This document shows positions 37,301 through 50,346 of a stretch of DNA of 54,836 bases, piece after piece. Every line of letters starts with the position of its first letter. Position 1 is the stretch's first letter. Made by a program: the position numbers and the translations under genes. The notes below the pieces were generated by a model. It made no database searches, was not told the DNA's origin, and saw only the letters and a program-made list of their open reading frames with translations. Source of the DNA: Branchiostoma floridae (taxonomy: Eukaryota; Chordata; Leptocardii; Amphioxiformes; Branchiostomatidae); assembly GCF_000003815.2 (NCBI RefSeq), contig NC_049979.1, positions 16,620,056 through 16,674,891 on the forward strand. Reading direction: 5' to 3'.

Positions 37301-40300
37301 CTATACAGATATGGCACTGAACTTGACACAACACATAAGTACAAAAATGAGCCATTTCAATGTAGTGATTTTGTAAGCTCTGCACCTTGCTTACCAACAG
37401 CTGCTTTGCTGTCACTCGGTAAGCTTTAAGTTTGATTAATTTTCAATGTTATTTAGAAAACTTGTTTATTGCATCATTCAATTGGCACTCACCAAAAAAT
37501 CACCTTTCTCCTGGTTGGATACAATGCAATACAAAAATAATGTCAGAATCTAAACTGCTTGCTTTAAATACATACATCAGGTACAATTCCAGGCATCCAC
37601 TGGCAAGCTTTTAGATTTACATCTGCGTATCTCTCTTCTCACTACAGGCTACATTAACTTTAAGTTTTTAACATGTTGATAGGATAATTAAAGAAGAGAG
37701 AAAGATTTTGTACAGTGTGAGATCCCTTATCAATGTCCTCTTCCTGTTGATAAATGGATTATAATCTTCTGTAATATTTAAAATCACACAAAATTGCTTC
37801 TAACCACTGCTAATTACAGGAGAACATGCACCATTACTGACAGGAACGGAGTGCAATTTTGTGCATTTAGACTAAGGGACAGTACTGTGTTATTGAAGAT
37901 AATTCTTGAGCTATATAATTGAAAATGATGAGAGTGTGTTTTAGTTTAGTTACTTTCTTTTCTGAGCCTGTATGAAACACATCATCGGTCAGTCTATATC
38001 TTACAATCCTAGACGCTTAACCACTTCCAATCATATTTTCAGTAATGCTGTACAGTCATGTACAATGTAACTCTGCCTCACCTCAAAGTTGCCATCCTCC
38101 TCCTCCCCCTCTGCATGCATGTCCATCTTGTTCCTCATGGTGTCCCACTTGGGGTCGAAGGGATCCACCACTACAGGCTCTGTACCCTTGATCTCTGCTC
38201 GACAGAAGGGGCAGCCCTGGCCATCAGAGTCCTGTGTGAACAAGACCAAAAACATAAGCACCACTGCATGACATACTGCTGCACTGCTCTATGCATTACA
38301 CAAGATAAATGCAGGTACAAGTCTACCATCTTCTGTTATTCATTAACACCCTTTCCACAAGACAAGTCTACTTTACATAAGCCTGTTGTATGGGATAAGA
38401 ATGTGTTTTCAAAATTATTGGTGGAATTTCTGACGTTCTGGCATTTTCTTATACACTGTCCTATATGTACAATGCAGTTGTTGTCACATGCTAATATGTA
38501 CTTGAATTTATTGACAAAATCTTGGTACAGAAGATGATAGATACGTATGTAGTGATTAACACATTAAAACAATCAAAATATTTTGGCCATACTATCAAAA
38601 GGTGATATTGGTCTTCTATATGAAAGGTTGTCTCTTTACTTCAGAGTGAAATCAGTGAATCACTCTTTCCAATTGTGATTCCAACCAAACCTGACAACAA
38701 GACTTATATCAGTTTAACAGCTAAGCCAAAAGACTTCATCCCTAAACCTATGTCTGGCACATCAATTATGTTAAATACAGGAAACTTCTGTCATGTAACT
38801 TTCTTTCCTTTTAAATTTTAATAGACATGTGAACAACTTCACCCAAACTTATCTCATGTTTGCTATTTTGTTCACACAAACATCAGAATTTATGAATACT
38901 TGCTGTTAGGCATGTTAGACATAGCTCTTACCAAATAGGGTTAGGAACACTTTTTGTACAACACACAAACACCACCATTATCCCAATTCAAACTTCACTG
39001 GTTATGTTTCAACAAAGGTGTCTTTTGACATCCACAGCAGGTAAACATCAAATGGTTAAATGCTGGTTAAGTCAGTCCAGCAGGACTGGGAAATTCATCC
39101 TGGGATGTACACAATATGGAACAGACATTGTACATTATGATAATTTTTACTCTTTGATGTCATGCAAGTGTCACCCAATGGGGGAGCAAGCCACACCCTG
39201 TCACTACATTTGCAATCCATGCTGTAAGTCCATTCATACTGAAATAAATCAGGGTTAAGATAGGAGAGCTTGCATCAAACAAGATAGGACATAAGCACAT
39301 GTGGACAGTAACAGGTAGGATGGCACATCACCAATTATGTTGACACTTCAGACAAACACAGTGAAGCAAGACGACATGTATTTGCAGGAAGGGTAAAGTA
39401 GGGAACCTACCCTCTGGTGTCAGCAAGTGCATGAAAGAGAAGAAAAGATGTTCAGGTATGTACATGAATGCTACAAAGTTTTAAAGCAGTATTCCATGAT
39501 ACAGGGGAGGGTACTGCAATAGTACTGCATTCCTGAAGTGGACCTTTTAATTGTTTTGTGTTGTATTCATAATAGGGGCCTTTAAATCTTGGGCCAGCAT
39601 CACAAAAAGACATGGAAAGAATTGAGAAACATTCTGATGAAGCACATTTTGTTGACTAAAACCATTGTAAATGTACCATACGGTGCTTACAACTAGTCAA
39701 AGTCAAAATGTTTTCTCCATATACTGAGTACTAGTGCATAGATACATGCAGTTGCATGATCTTTTGAGCTGGTGAAAAATAAATACATATAACATTTCTT
39801 ATTCCAATGACTTGTATCCTGGAATACAGCTTTATCGACTGGACTGCGTAGCAAACTACCCATACATGTATCTTTGGAGAGCAACTTGAGACTGAAAACA
39901 TACAATCAACTGCAATCTCACATATAAACAATATTTGAACAATCTATATCCAGTTGGCAATTCCTATGAGATAACATATACATATCACACTATTCTAAAG
40001 AGGATCATTTCCAAAAGAAGACTAGATCATGGAAGCAATGTTCATATTTTTGCAGTGGTTCAGCAGTGCCAAGAATACACAAGTGCATCTCTACTAGTGA
40101 GGGATAACAGACTGACAGGACCATGAGAACATCCTGAACACAGTAACACTGCTGTCTCCTCACCTGCCATGATGTCAAACACGGTGTGCACATGAGGTGA
40201 CCGCAGGGCTCGATCTTGATGTCCTTGTCGTTCTCAGCACAGATCTTACAGAGTTGGAAGGTGGAGCCCATCTCACAGTACAGCTCATACTGCTCCTGGG

Positions 40301-43300
40301 ACACCTTGATGTGCTCGTCAGGCGAGTTGGTACACAGGCTGGACAGGTCAGGATTGATGTTCCTCCCATCAGGGAACAGGTAGCTGGGAGACAAACATGT
40401 ACATTATACAGTCATGTATATGAGAGTTGACATTGGAAGGAAACTTGGCCTTCTACAAAAGCGCCCCCTTGCAACAGGAACACAAACTGACTGAAATCCT
40501 AGATATCGCATGACATGCATGAAACATGATAAGTATAAAACATTTTTCTTGAAGATACAGAGTTTTGGAAGAATAGGATTTGACCAGGTGTTCGTTAAAG
40601 GGGCATTCCACTCCACATGTGAGTGTTATTTTCCGTTATATATCAATTCTAGGAAGTAATAAATGCATACTACTTCACATTATACGATAAAGTACCCAGT
40701 TGCTCCACGTGCCTCAAATGCATTCAGTCCTCTACTAAACTCCCCAACTACCCTCTAATTGAATTAATCCTATGGCTGAATACAATGCAAAACTTTTAGG
40801 TAATGTTACAAAACTAATCTCAGGTTCGCTAAGAAATCTCGTCTTGTTCTTGTATTCTTTGTTATCTTATGAGCAATTTGCCTTCTCAGTGTGCTTAGCA
40901 AACCTTATTTATACAGAAAATATGCACGATAAACAAAGTGTCTATACGTATAGGGAATGCATGGGTAGGGTCTGCATGGGTTTAGTGAGTGTCATATTGT
41001 TTTACAGAAGACACATCGCGCAATTCATCCCAAGGTGAATTCCACAAAATTCGGCTGATTATGTATTCATTGACACATTATCTATTGGAAAACAAGACTC
41101 CCTTCTAGAGTGGAATGCCCCTTTAAACTAAGGGTAATGCTACCTAACATGTACATGTAATATTGACACTGATGCTGCAAAAATTAACCATATGGAAATG
41201 AATGAAAAGAACAAATATGTACGTACAATCCTTCCCTCTGTCCATCGATGAGGGCCTGACACAGGGACTTGTTCTGTGGTATTGTCTGCAGAATGGTCCC
41301 CTCCTGAGTCACGTAGCCTATTGCCCATTGCCCTAATCTGGTACAACTCAGGCGGAAGATGTAGCTGAAAGAAAAAAGGTTCAGTTTCAGACTCCACAAT
41401 CATAACAGCTGCTACTAAAACTATAGTATCTGGGACATGTATACATGTATAACTGCAAAATATAGAAGTATCCAAATATTGTGCACTCTTTTACAGAAGG
41501 AATACATTTAAAGATTTACCATGTACAAGTGATGCTTACTAAACCAACCAACCAGATACATGTCTATGTCAATGTCCATGATCAAGTTTCATGCATGTTA
41601 TAATGTACATACATCATTGGCTGGCTTAAGAATCATAAGACAACAACTTTTAAAACAACTTTGAGGCTAATGTAAAAAGGCACACCTTCCTGGTTTGTTG
41701 ATATACTTCTGCAGTCTGGCCTTGACTTCATCGTACGTCAGGAATGCCACGTAGCCAGAATGTGTCACAGCCAGCAAGTTCCAGTTCTTCAGCAACGTGT
41801 TCCATGGTTGGAACAGCCGCGTGAAGACGTCAAATTCGAAATTGGAGATGTAGTCATTGCAAGTAAGGTCTATGGTTGACTTGAGAGCCATGGCCTCCAG
41901 CCCTGAACTGATGGGGTGGACATCGTGCAAAGTCTGTCGGAAAAACTTCCACGCGACAACCGTTCTGTAGAAGGAACAAAATGTTTAAAAAGTTATCAAA
42001 CTTCTGAAAATACATTTCCAGGAAGATGGTTGCAGGACACAATGTACGGTTACAAAATTGTACATGTAACATTGTGTAATTTTACTAGTACTACATAACA
42101 AGCAGTTCAAATTGTAGAGGCACAGCAGTCAAATTTGAGCTTTCATGAATAAACAAAGGTTCAAACAAACAAAGAAACAGTGGCTTTAGATTTGAACCAT
42201 GGTGGTCAATTGAAAACTGTTTTGCCACCAATAGATCTGCTTGGAAATAATATAAAGATTACATAAATTCTGCATTCCTGTGTTAGAAAGTTAAGATATT
42301 GATAGACTGTGGAAAATGACTGCCTAGATAGCCTGTGGAAAATGACTGTCTTGTGTGTGATACCAGTATATGAAAATGTGCCACCTACCACCACCCTACT
42401 CAGGAGGGATGAGCTCTTCCTGTATGATAAGCAAACATGCCTGTCTTGTCTTCCTCCTTAAGACTATATGTATGGCATGGTGCCAGCCTGACCCCTTCCT
42501 GTTCATATCCCTGCAGTCTATGACCTTATGTGCTCCATGATGCACATACGCTAGTAGTATCCCACATATTGTGGGACCCACAATATCAACTCATGCTCTA
42601 AATGCACATAAATTTATGAATAAACCTACTTGATTATGTCTGCATAACATTTCTTTAGAAATAGGATGTTCGAAAGGTAAAAAAATTGCATTTAAATTAT
42701 TCACTTTGATTGATACTAGTGATATTGGTAATACCATTGATAGTTTATGTACCCATGTTCTTCTGTTGTCTGGTGTGCCTGTAACTGTGAGTGTATCATC
42801 AATGTTTATGATTTGACTTTATGAAGAAACAACAAAATATTTGACATACACTGCAAGAAACGGAATACACTTACTAATACTTCTAATGATCAACAGACAT
42901 TTTAGAACCTATACTATAGCATTCCTTTCTTTGCCTCCAAGAAATGTCTGCTCTTCCATGAAATGTTGTTTTGACAAGAATCTTGTAAATTGTGTAGCAG
43001 CTACATGTACTAGTAGCTTGATATATTGTATCCTGAACATCTGCTTGTCGAGATTCTTCATCAGTTCCCATCCAAGTCTCTTCACTTACATGTTCCTATG
43101 CTACATGAGCATGATAGATGGCCAATTGTCTATTGTAACATATGGCTGTGAATGAAATGCCAAACATGGTTGCATGCTTTATGATTATGATTGACACAAT
43201 TGTCAGACAAGAAATAATCATAATGTGATGTCTTTATACAGTCTTTAGAATGCAGTATTTCTATCATTCTATTCCCTTCTTGGCTAGAATAAGTAGAAAT

Positions 43301-46300
43301 AAAAAGTGTTTTGAGGATCCTGCAATGTATATTCAGCAGCAAAAAGAGAGGTATACATGGGCTATGTTAATAAATCAGTGACCTTTGGTTTAATTGTATG
43401 TTATAAAATAACAATTACATAACAATAAGATGAAGAATTGATCTACTTAGTCAATCATCCTAATGGCAGTCTTTAGGCTAAATTGCTGGTAAATCAATAT
43501 ACACATGGCTGACCTTCCCCATACATAGTCTACTGTAAGTTACATCTGTTCTGTTTTCTCTATTGAAGCTAACGTATAATGTGCATAATGATTGGATGTA
43601 AACAAGCATGTTTTTGACAACTAAGCCCGAAGAGCTCCTCTCACAGAATTAGTCGGTCCTTGCAGTTAAAAAAGTCACTAGGGGGCCAAACCTACAGCGA
43701 TTACAAGTATTTCCATGAGAATTATTAATCGCACAGACCCTCGCAAAGAGAAATAATGCGGTTTGTCTGTCAAAAGTGCTTGAAAAGGTCTCTATTCTTT
43801 GCTGCGCGGAAGTTGTATCGCAAATTTTACGTTAATATTTTCATTAGATTTTTATGCTACTAGTGCTTAGTATCAGTTTCCCAAACATCGTCCATCGCGA
43901 ATCTGAAGACAGCGCGGATTGGTCATTTGACCGAAACCGCGGATTTTAGGCGCTGAGGATCTAAAGAGACTTACAGTACTCTCTGCCCCATGAGCTATCT
44001 ACCACTCAAAAATCAGGACCATATATATAGCATGTCTAGAACACATCCAAGATATCAAAAATGGAAGTTACGCAGCAGTACCTTAGAAATCCACTAGGGG
44101 GGCCATATCAAACTTGATCTTCATTTTACCGATCTCTTCCCACATACATGTACCAAATGTCATCAGAATCAATTCAAAGCTTCTTGGGTTATACTGCTCA
44201 CATACACACACACACACACACAGAAAAACACAAACAAAAAGATAATCTTCTTTGCAAAGGTGCAAATACTAGCCTCCTTTGCAGACTTCAAGTAGGGCTG
44301 GCTTTTAATTCATGGGGGGGGGGGGGGGGGGGCTGGTTCTCTAGTTTTATATCGTTGGCTAAAGCTAGGAAAGGGAGTTTGATGTGGAAGGCCAGCACCA
44401 CTCGAAGTGTGTGAAGGAGGCTACAAATACAGACATTAAACACATCTTCTCTTAGTCACCTCCAAGTATGCTAGTAAATTGTTTGAATCAAAACCATCAG
44501 TCCTGAAGAAAATAAGATTCTGCATGTGAATGTTGCACTTTGATAAAAGACCTTCGCAAGTTCAAATTCAGCAATCAGTTGATAGCAAGTTCTGATAAGA
44601 TTCCTATCAACACAAGAAAAACATTTTTATTTTACATCCACATACAACATGCAGAATCTTGTTTACTTCAGGGCATTGATGACTGTCATGTTCTGTACTA
44701 TGCCCAACCATGTTTGGCGTAATTTCAGACATAGTTGGAAATGTTGGGGCAGTAGGGCACATGTTTATTCATAACTTGTCTGGAGGAAAACAGCTTTTTC
44801 TTGGAAACTTCCGGCTGCAGGTAGAAATACATAGCAATTTTCCTAGAATCAGACCATGCTGACAAAATGGGGAGTATTCGTTCAGACATGCTACTGGTAA
44901 ACAACTTTACAGCCCATCAAAACAAACATATTTATCATATGCTAACTTACATAAGCAATAAAAATTTTGAATACTATGAGTTGTTTGACACCACACCAGT
45001 AGTCCATAGATCCAGGACATAAGCAAATACTACCAGGGTTGAACAAGTTTTCTAAAATCCACTTGTCCTATCGGGCAAGCACATAAAAGATGTACTTGCC
45101 CTAACCAATTTTTCACTTGCCCAAAATTCAAATATCACTGTTACTAGTATATGCATTTTCACTTCCAGCAATGGAATTCTCTGTAGACAATTGCTTGATG
45201 TCACGACTGTAAAAAGTAACAAGTATATCAAAATTGCACTAAAATCAATGGAAAAATCTTACTTGCCCGATTGGACAAGTGGGGTAGGACATGTACTTAC
45301 CCGAAAAGCACTTTCACTTGCCCTGGACAATAGGGCTAGTGGACTTGCTTATCCCTGACTACTTATGAATAGTATTTGCAGGTCGAATAATAACAACGGG
45401 TGACTTATTTTCTATAGAACGAATACCATTTTGATGCATGTCCCACTTGTCATCGACAGAACAATTGGAAGTGCACTGAACTTGGTGCAGGGTAGTTTTA
45501 TTCTACCAGAAAAATGTTCAGCCACAGAAATAACAATGTACCACCTGAACATGTGATCTACCAAGGTCAGTACTCCTCACCTGACACAGTAATGGTTCTC
45601 CCCTTTATTCACACTGACCAATGACCATCTTGGAAAATCGGAGCACAAAATTGTGATATGCGTTTCAAGCAACATCTTGTTGCCAGTCTATTCATTGTCA
45701 TGTGTAGCAAGTTGCTATCCTTGTTTCCTAAGTTTGATCGCAAAAAGAGTTTGTGAGATTACACTCCAATGGAGGGTTTCGGTCTTGCTCAACTTGGGAT
45801 CAGTTGTGGTATTCTGGATCAGAGCTAGAGATTTCTTTAGTCCAACATCAGGTACGTCTGCTATCATTTCATTCTGCTGTACTCAACTTAGATTGGTCAT
45901 ACCTGCATCAGCAAAATACAACATACAAACTACCAAAACCAGACATTTGTAGTCCCTACGAGAGCCAAGAGGAGATACACAAGAGACAAGTGGGGTGTGG
46001 GGTGGTATATCATGCCAATGACCACAACAGAGGTCTCTGAGTCTGACCTAACAGCTTTGAAGCAGTCTAGTTGTCAAATGATAGCATATAATAGTAAATT
46101 ACTCATATTTCATAATAATCTTTTAACAATATACCCACAGTATGCCAACATGTTTACGTAATCAAACTGTGCATGCTTCACAAAGTTCAGTGAAAATTTG
46201 CACAACAAGAACATAGAAATGCCAGCTAGGATTTTAATCTTTACCTTGTGTAACCCAAAGCAAGGCCAAAGTCATGCCTTTCTGGTTTCTTGAGCAAAAC

Positions 46301-49300
46301 TACAAATGACCTGAAACACCTTAGACATAGTAGCAACTCAATCAAATGATGTCTGGCTACCAACCATGCAAACATGATATTACTTAGTACTGAATAATAA
46401 GTTCGACATTAAAAGAAACCATATCATAACTAGAAAGGCAACATTTTGGAAAAAAAATGCAGGATGTTTGCGAAGGGGAAAGAAAGGAAAAATCGCAAGA
46501 AAAGAATTACAACTAGTAGAAAGGCAACGAGGCGTTGGCAAGCCCCCCTCCCCACACGGACCGTCCGACCGACCGTAACGCCCCGCACGTCTTTTGAGTG
46601 CAAGAAAAAAATTGAAAAAAGGCGTGTAAAACGAACGATGCCCTGTTCGCAAGATGAAAACGTTGTAAATACAAGATACATATCTAAAATAGGGAATAAA
46701 AAAAAGTGACCCTGCGGGACTCGATCCTGCGCCCTTCAGCGTGTGAGGCCGTATCACTCCCCACTATGCTACGTGGTTTGACATGATTCTGCACCGATTT
46801 TTTACCTTATAACGTTATGTTGCTCAAAGTGGCCCGGCCTGTTTCAATCCTGTGCGTTCATTGGTTTATTCGATGACAAGCATAGAGTGTCGGCTAATCG
46901 AAAAGCTGTATTTCACAGCCAAAGGCTTTGTCATCTGTGTTTTCATTGGATCCCGGTTTGAGCAAGCGTTTTGCTGATACTGTGATAGGTTCACATGTGA
47001 CGTATCCCCGAGAAAACCCCTTTTATGGCCAATCAAAAAGCTGGAAACGTAGAGAGCTTGGTACAGCCCCAGCTTTTCCTGCGTTTTGGTAGAATATCTG
47101 CAGGAAAACTATATGTTTGCTGCTTCCGCAAACATAACTACCAGTAAGGAACAAACATTAGAACATATCATAGCTTATGTGACAGGTTTGGCAAACAAAC
47201 AAAAAAACAACAACAAAATAATTATATGTATCATTAAGTTTCTTGAAATCCTTCATGGTTCATGACCTAAGATTAACTCTGTCCATTTAAGTCTGAAGGA
47301 AGAAGTTCTTATGATATACATAAACTTATTCAGCCACCAAAAGTCTAAGATCTATTGCATGTATCTTATTAGTCAGCCACGTGCACGTTTTAGGTAAATA
47401 TAAGACTGAAAAAATGTTCCCTGGATAACACAATATCAGATACAGAATGATAGAATGTTTCCTATGAAACTGTAATCACTCTTGATCAAAGTAGTAAGTT
47501 ACAAACTAGTTGAAATGTAAAATCAGGAACTTTGAATATTTGATTGACAAACCTACTTACATGCATACAATGGACAGGAGCATGACACACCATTAATATT
47601 TACCTACACCAGACTTGATTTCATAATTGAATAAATTATTGGAAACAAAAAAAAAGGCCATTCAATATACTTCTAATTAAAGCCACTCATAGCTTGCCAG
47701 ATGAATAAAACATGACACTTGTGACTGGGTGTGTGGAGATAAAAAACAAAACAAAGGCAAAATTACATGTAGTAACACGTATGCATGCTGGTTTTTCTTT
47801 CTAATGACTGATAAAAAGATAAGACCTTCCACCCTTGCTTCCACATAGTACATACACCACCTGAGCCTAATGAATACACGTGTCAGGGTAGACACCGCAA
47901 TCTGGCAGAATCTCTGATTCCAATAGTAGAGACCTCTTTCAACCTCCTTGCTCGAACAGGATACTGGGAACATATTACTTTTTTATTAGGGTGGTCTATT
48001 TACCTTCACCTTCAGACTTTACCTAGTCTCATCCTCGTGCCTGATATTTATGAACCCTATATTTCAAGTCAATCCATTCCATTAAAATAGACATAGGTCT
48101 GCTTCTTTACCTCAAATATAACTGAAAAGTGACAAGAAGTTGACTTTATCTAATGATACTATTTAGTAGTAGTTCTTCCATTTTGTATCCTTCCTCAGAT
48201 ATATTTGTCCAACATGTTTTGCTGTGACCTATACTAAGCCCGGTGCGTCAACAATGTGCAATAAATTCATCGATCTTAAATGACATATATTGAAGTTGAA
48301 AAGTTCTGTCCTTTAGAAAATATCTTTAAATTCACAGACTCCTATCAGTATTTATACCAGAGGAATCAGGATTTTCCCAGATTACAATCTGTACCTGACA
48401 TATATACATTGTACATGTCTTGTATACATTTATGTATATGCATCAGGAAACTCAACTCCTTTGGGATATAATTTTCGAATCCAACAACATTTTTTTTCTG
48501 AAGACAGATCCAGTGTCATGTAGATATTCTAATAATATATATTGGACCTCGTATATACCATTTGCTCATAAGGAGAGAGTAGTTAATGTGGGGTCAGCAG
48601 CAGACTAAATAGGGGAGGTGTTAAGTTAGACGTCCAGAAGTAGAGCTGTCCTTTGAAGGCTGGCCAAACATCAATAAAACCGAAAGTGAAAGCGACCTAT
48701 TGAGTGAAATCCCAAACTCTACAAAAACAAAAGAACTAACAGGAATTGTTGCAACTTCAACATCATAGGCCTGCTCCAGTAAAGACCTATGCTCCAATCA
48801 GGATTCACTATTGTATAGGTAGTCAGGAAGTACATAACACCATGGCATTACCTGCAACAATTATGTAAACATTTCTCCTGCTCATACTGTACAATAATAT
48901 CAGCTTTAGCTGTTTGTGTTTTGAAGAGGAAGTATGACAAATAGGTCCGGTGTTAAGCAGAGGGCAGGGTGAGTGCGACAGAGTTGCTGCATCACAATGA
49001 CTTGATCATCAACAAGCACAGTTCAAATCTTTTCTATCTTTATCTACGTAGATGACATGTCTGGTCATCACTCAGAGTCAGAGAGACTTCAGGCAGGCAC
49101 AGAGCCCTGCTTACACAAAGAGTCACCAACTGAATTATGAACCCTGACCCATTTCAAGTTGAAAGTTTCAAAGTTCAGATGTTTCCATAGATTGATATTC
49201 TGCTATTGCAACTCACTGTGCACTGTGCAAACATGGTAACATGGCTTCTAGTTCTAACACTATAGAAACTATGTTGCGTAAATAAATGAACTTAACTTGT

Positions 49301-50346
49301 CTAACCTACATGTATCACAGTATATTCACAGGTCATGATGACAAACTTTGCTGCATAATAGTGACCAAGACTGTCCGTGGGTCTTCAGGGGAAGTCCTGC
49401 CCACATATAACCGCCGTGACTGGACACACAGATATTTCCTGGTCACATATAATATGTGATATATGACCAAACTTCCTGGTGCATGAAAAAAGTTGTAATT
49501 CACTTCTACGCTACATCCGTACGGATAGAAAAATTCACGTTAACAGTTTTAAAGTATGATTGAGGGCTTTTAGGAACTTGTGGGATCTGATAGTAAGGAC
49601 TTTGCTTGAAAGAATTGAACTCCCAAAGGTAAAGTAAACTACTTGTCAAGACCGCCTCCCGCCCCTCCTCTTCTTTTCCCTAAATAGAAAGGCGGAAGTT
49701 GCCAAGCGGGGGCCCTCGCGAAAGGGGTTACAACTTTTGCTGAAACAATAACTCACCTGGCCCCGAAGGACTTCTTCCAGAAATCTGATGCCTCACTTTT
49801 GGTGATCCTGAAGACGTCTCCGGAGAAAGTTCCGTTGGGAAAGATCGCCTTGAGCTCAGCAAGCATGTGGGAAAAAATTAGGGAGAGTTTGGTGAGGTTC
49901 CGGCGGTACTGGGACGTCTCCTCGAACATTTTCTCTTTCCCGTCCTTGAACAGCCTGATGGCCTGCTTGCACTTGCGGATAAGATTCTCAATGTAGACCC
50001 TGAAATACTCACAGTCATTAAGCTGTTGCATACGATCATCGTACTTGGCGTGAATGATCCGAAGGTGCTGGTAAGTGTCCGGCAGAATGTCCAAGATGAA
50101 CGGAGGGGAGTTCTTGAGGCTCATGCGCGGGTGTTGGCACAGCTTTACCACCTTGTCCATAAGCTTCCAAGACTTCTCTATCGTCTTCTTGTCTACTACC
50201 AGCTTTGGTGGGGCCACTGCCTCCGCTATGGCGCCCTGAAGCCGCTGGAAAGCTCGGTTGATGGCACCTGAGGGTCGCGACGTCGCCATCTTTCTTCCTG
50301 GTTTGGCTACCCTGTTCTTGGACAGGAAGTCTAAATCTCCCGGCAT
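34375..50346 (-). CDS. CBL: CBL E3 ubiquitin-protein ligase, complete, nine exons, 804 residues
   Basis: Exons, 5' to 3': 50346-49757, 41964-41686, 41364-41227, 40383-40164, 38231-38082, 36765-36285, 35505-35302, 34970-34815, 34571-34375. All junctions are GT/AG and in frame. The tyrosine-kinase-binding module (four-helix bundle, EF hand, SH2-like) spans exons 1-3; the phosphotyrosine-binding Arg is R294 ([10 protein letters not shown]). The linker carries Y368 and Y371 ([11 protein letters not shown]). RING: C381, C384, C396, H398, C401, C404, C416, C419, with W408. From ATG 50346 these numbers are the same as in human c-CBL, which supports the start. A Pro/Ser-rich tail follows (exon 6), with SH3-type motifs PPIPARR and PQVPPRR, then NAIYKVP, then SDYDVP (Y693) and SDYDLP (Y707), which resemble CRK-SH2 sites. 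A C-terminal UBA (about 763-804, [14 protein letters not shown]) ends the protein. Known role: ubiquitinates activated tyrosine kinases and ends their signalling. Confidence 0.97.
34744..34757. repeat. Poly-C tract followed by (CA)n
   Basis: Fourteen C residues followed by CACACACAC, in the last CBL intron. Simple-sequence length may be unreliable in the assembly. Confidence 0.8.
40595..41126. mobile_element. MITE with perfect terminal inverted repeats and TTAA ends (Kolobok/piggyBac-like)
   Basis: The 19 bases at 40595-40613 (TTAAAGGGGCATTCCACTC) recur as their exact reverse complement at 41108-41126. If the outer TTAA is the target duplication, the 15-bp repeat begins AGGGGC. TTAA targets occur in Kolobok and piggyBac superfamilies, and an AGGG start favours Kolobok. 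The 532-bp element has no coding sequence and lies in the CBL intron between 40383 and 41227. A perfect repeat suggests a fairly recent insertion. Confidence 0.85.
43674..44222 (+). repeat. Dispersed-repeat-like segment with (CA)n tail
   Basis: TCACTAGGGGGCCA at 43674-43687 and CCACTAGGGGGGCCA at 44091-44105 are near-identical direct words. The second begins a segment running into CACACACACACACA at about 44202-44222. The pattern suggests copies of a dispersed repeat with a microsatellite tail; the family was not identified. Confidence 0.3.
44314..44332. repeat. Poly-G tract (19 G)
   Basis: A run of 19 G in CBL intron 1. It is either a mutable G-quadruplex-prone run or a length-uncertain basecall. 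Confidence 0.8.
45034..45357. mobile_element. hAT-like MITE with CAGGG ends and 5-bp target duplication
   Basis: The element begins CAGGGTTGAACAAGT and ends with the reverse complement of CAGGGATAAGCAAGT (12 of 15 matching). The direct repeat ACTAC flanks it at 45029-45033 and 45358-45362. A 21-bp subterminal inverted repeat (45059-45079 against 45262-45282) has one mismatch and centres on ACTTGTCC/CGGGCAAG. CAGGG termini are typical of hAT transposons. The usual hAT duplication is 8 bp, so 5 bp is a variant or partial decay. It has no coding sequence. Confidence 0.75.
46706..46778 (-). pseudogene. tRNA-Val(CAC)-like sequence with decayed acceptor stem
   Basis: On the minus strand: TAGCATAGTGG (box A-like), an anticodon loop CTCACAC giving anticodon CAC with T33, GGATCGAGTCC (box B-like) and a T-run terminator directly after the 3' end (eight T). 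D, anticodon and T arms pair at three or four positions each, but the 5' and 3' acceptor strands (AACCACG against AGGGTCA) pair at only two of seven. It is therefore a tRNA pseudogene or the head of a tRNA-derived SINE rather than a working tRNA. Confidence 0.6.

Larger units (their letters stand above)
41965..49756 (-). other. CBL: CBL intron 1 (7.8 kb)
   Basis: The largest intron of the window. It holds a short tandem duplication of TGTGGAAAATGACTG (about 42308-42348), a G19 tract, a (CA)n-tailed repeat, a 324-bp hAT-like MITE and a tRNA-Val-like sequence. CCAAT-type words occur near 46860, 46947 and 47031, but no exon was found there. Confidence 0.8.

Noticed and set aside
46706-46778. Functional tRNA-Val gene
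   Set aside because: The acceptor strands pair at only two of seven positions.
46855-47040. CCAAT-type words in CBL intron 1 as an alternative promoter
   Set aside because: They point in both directions, and no first exon with a usable donor and frame was found next to them.
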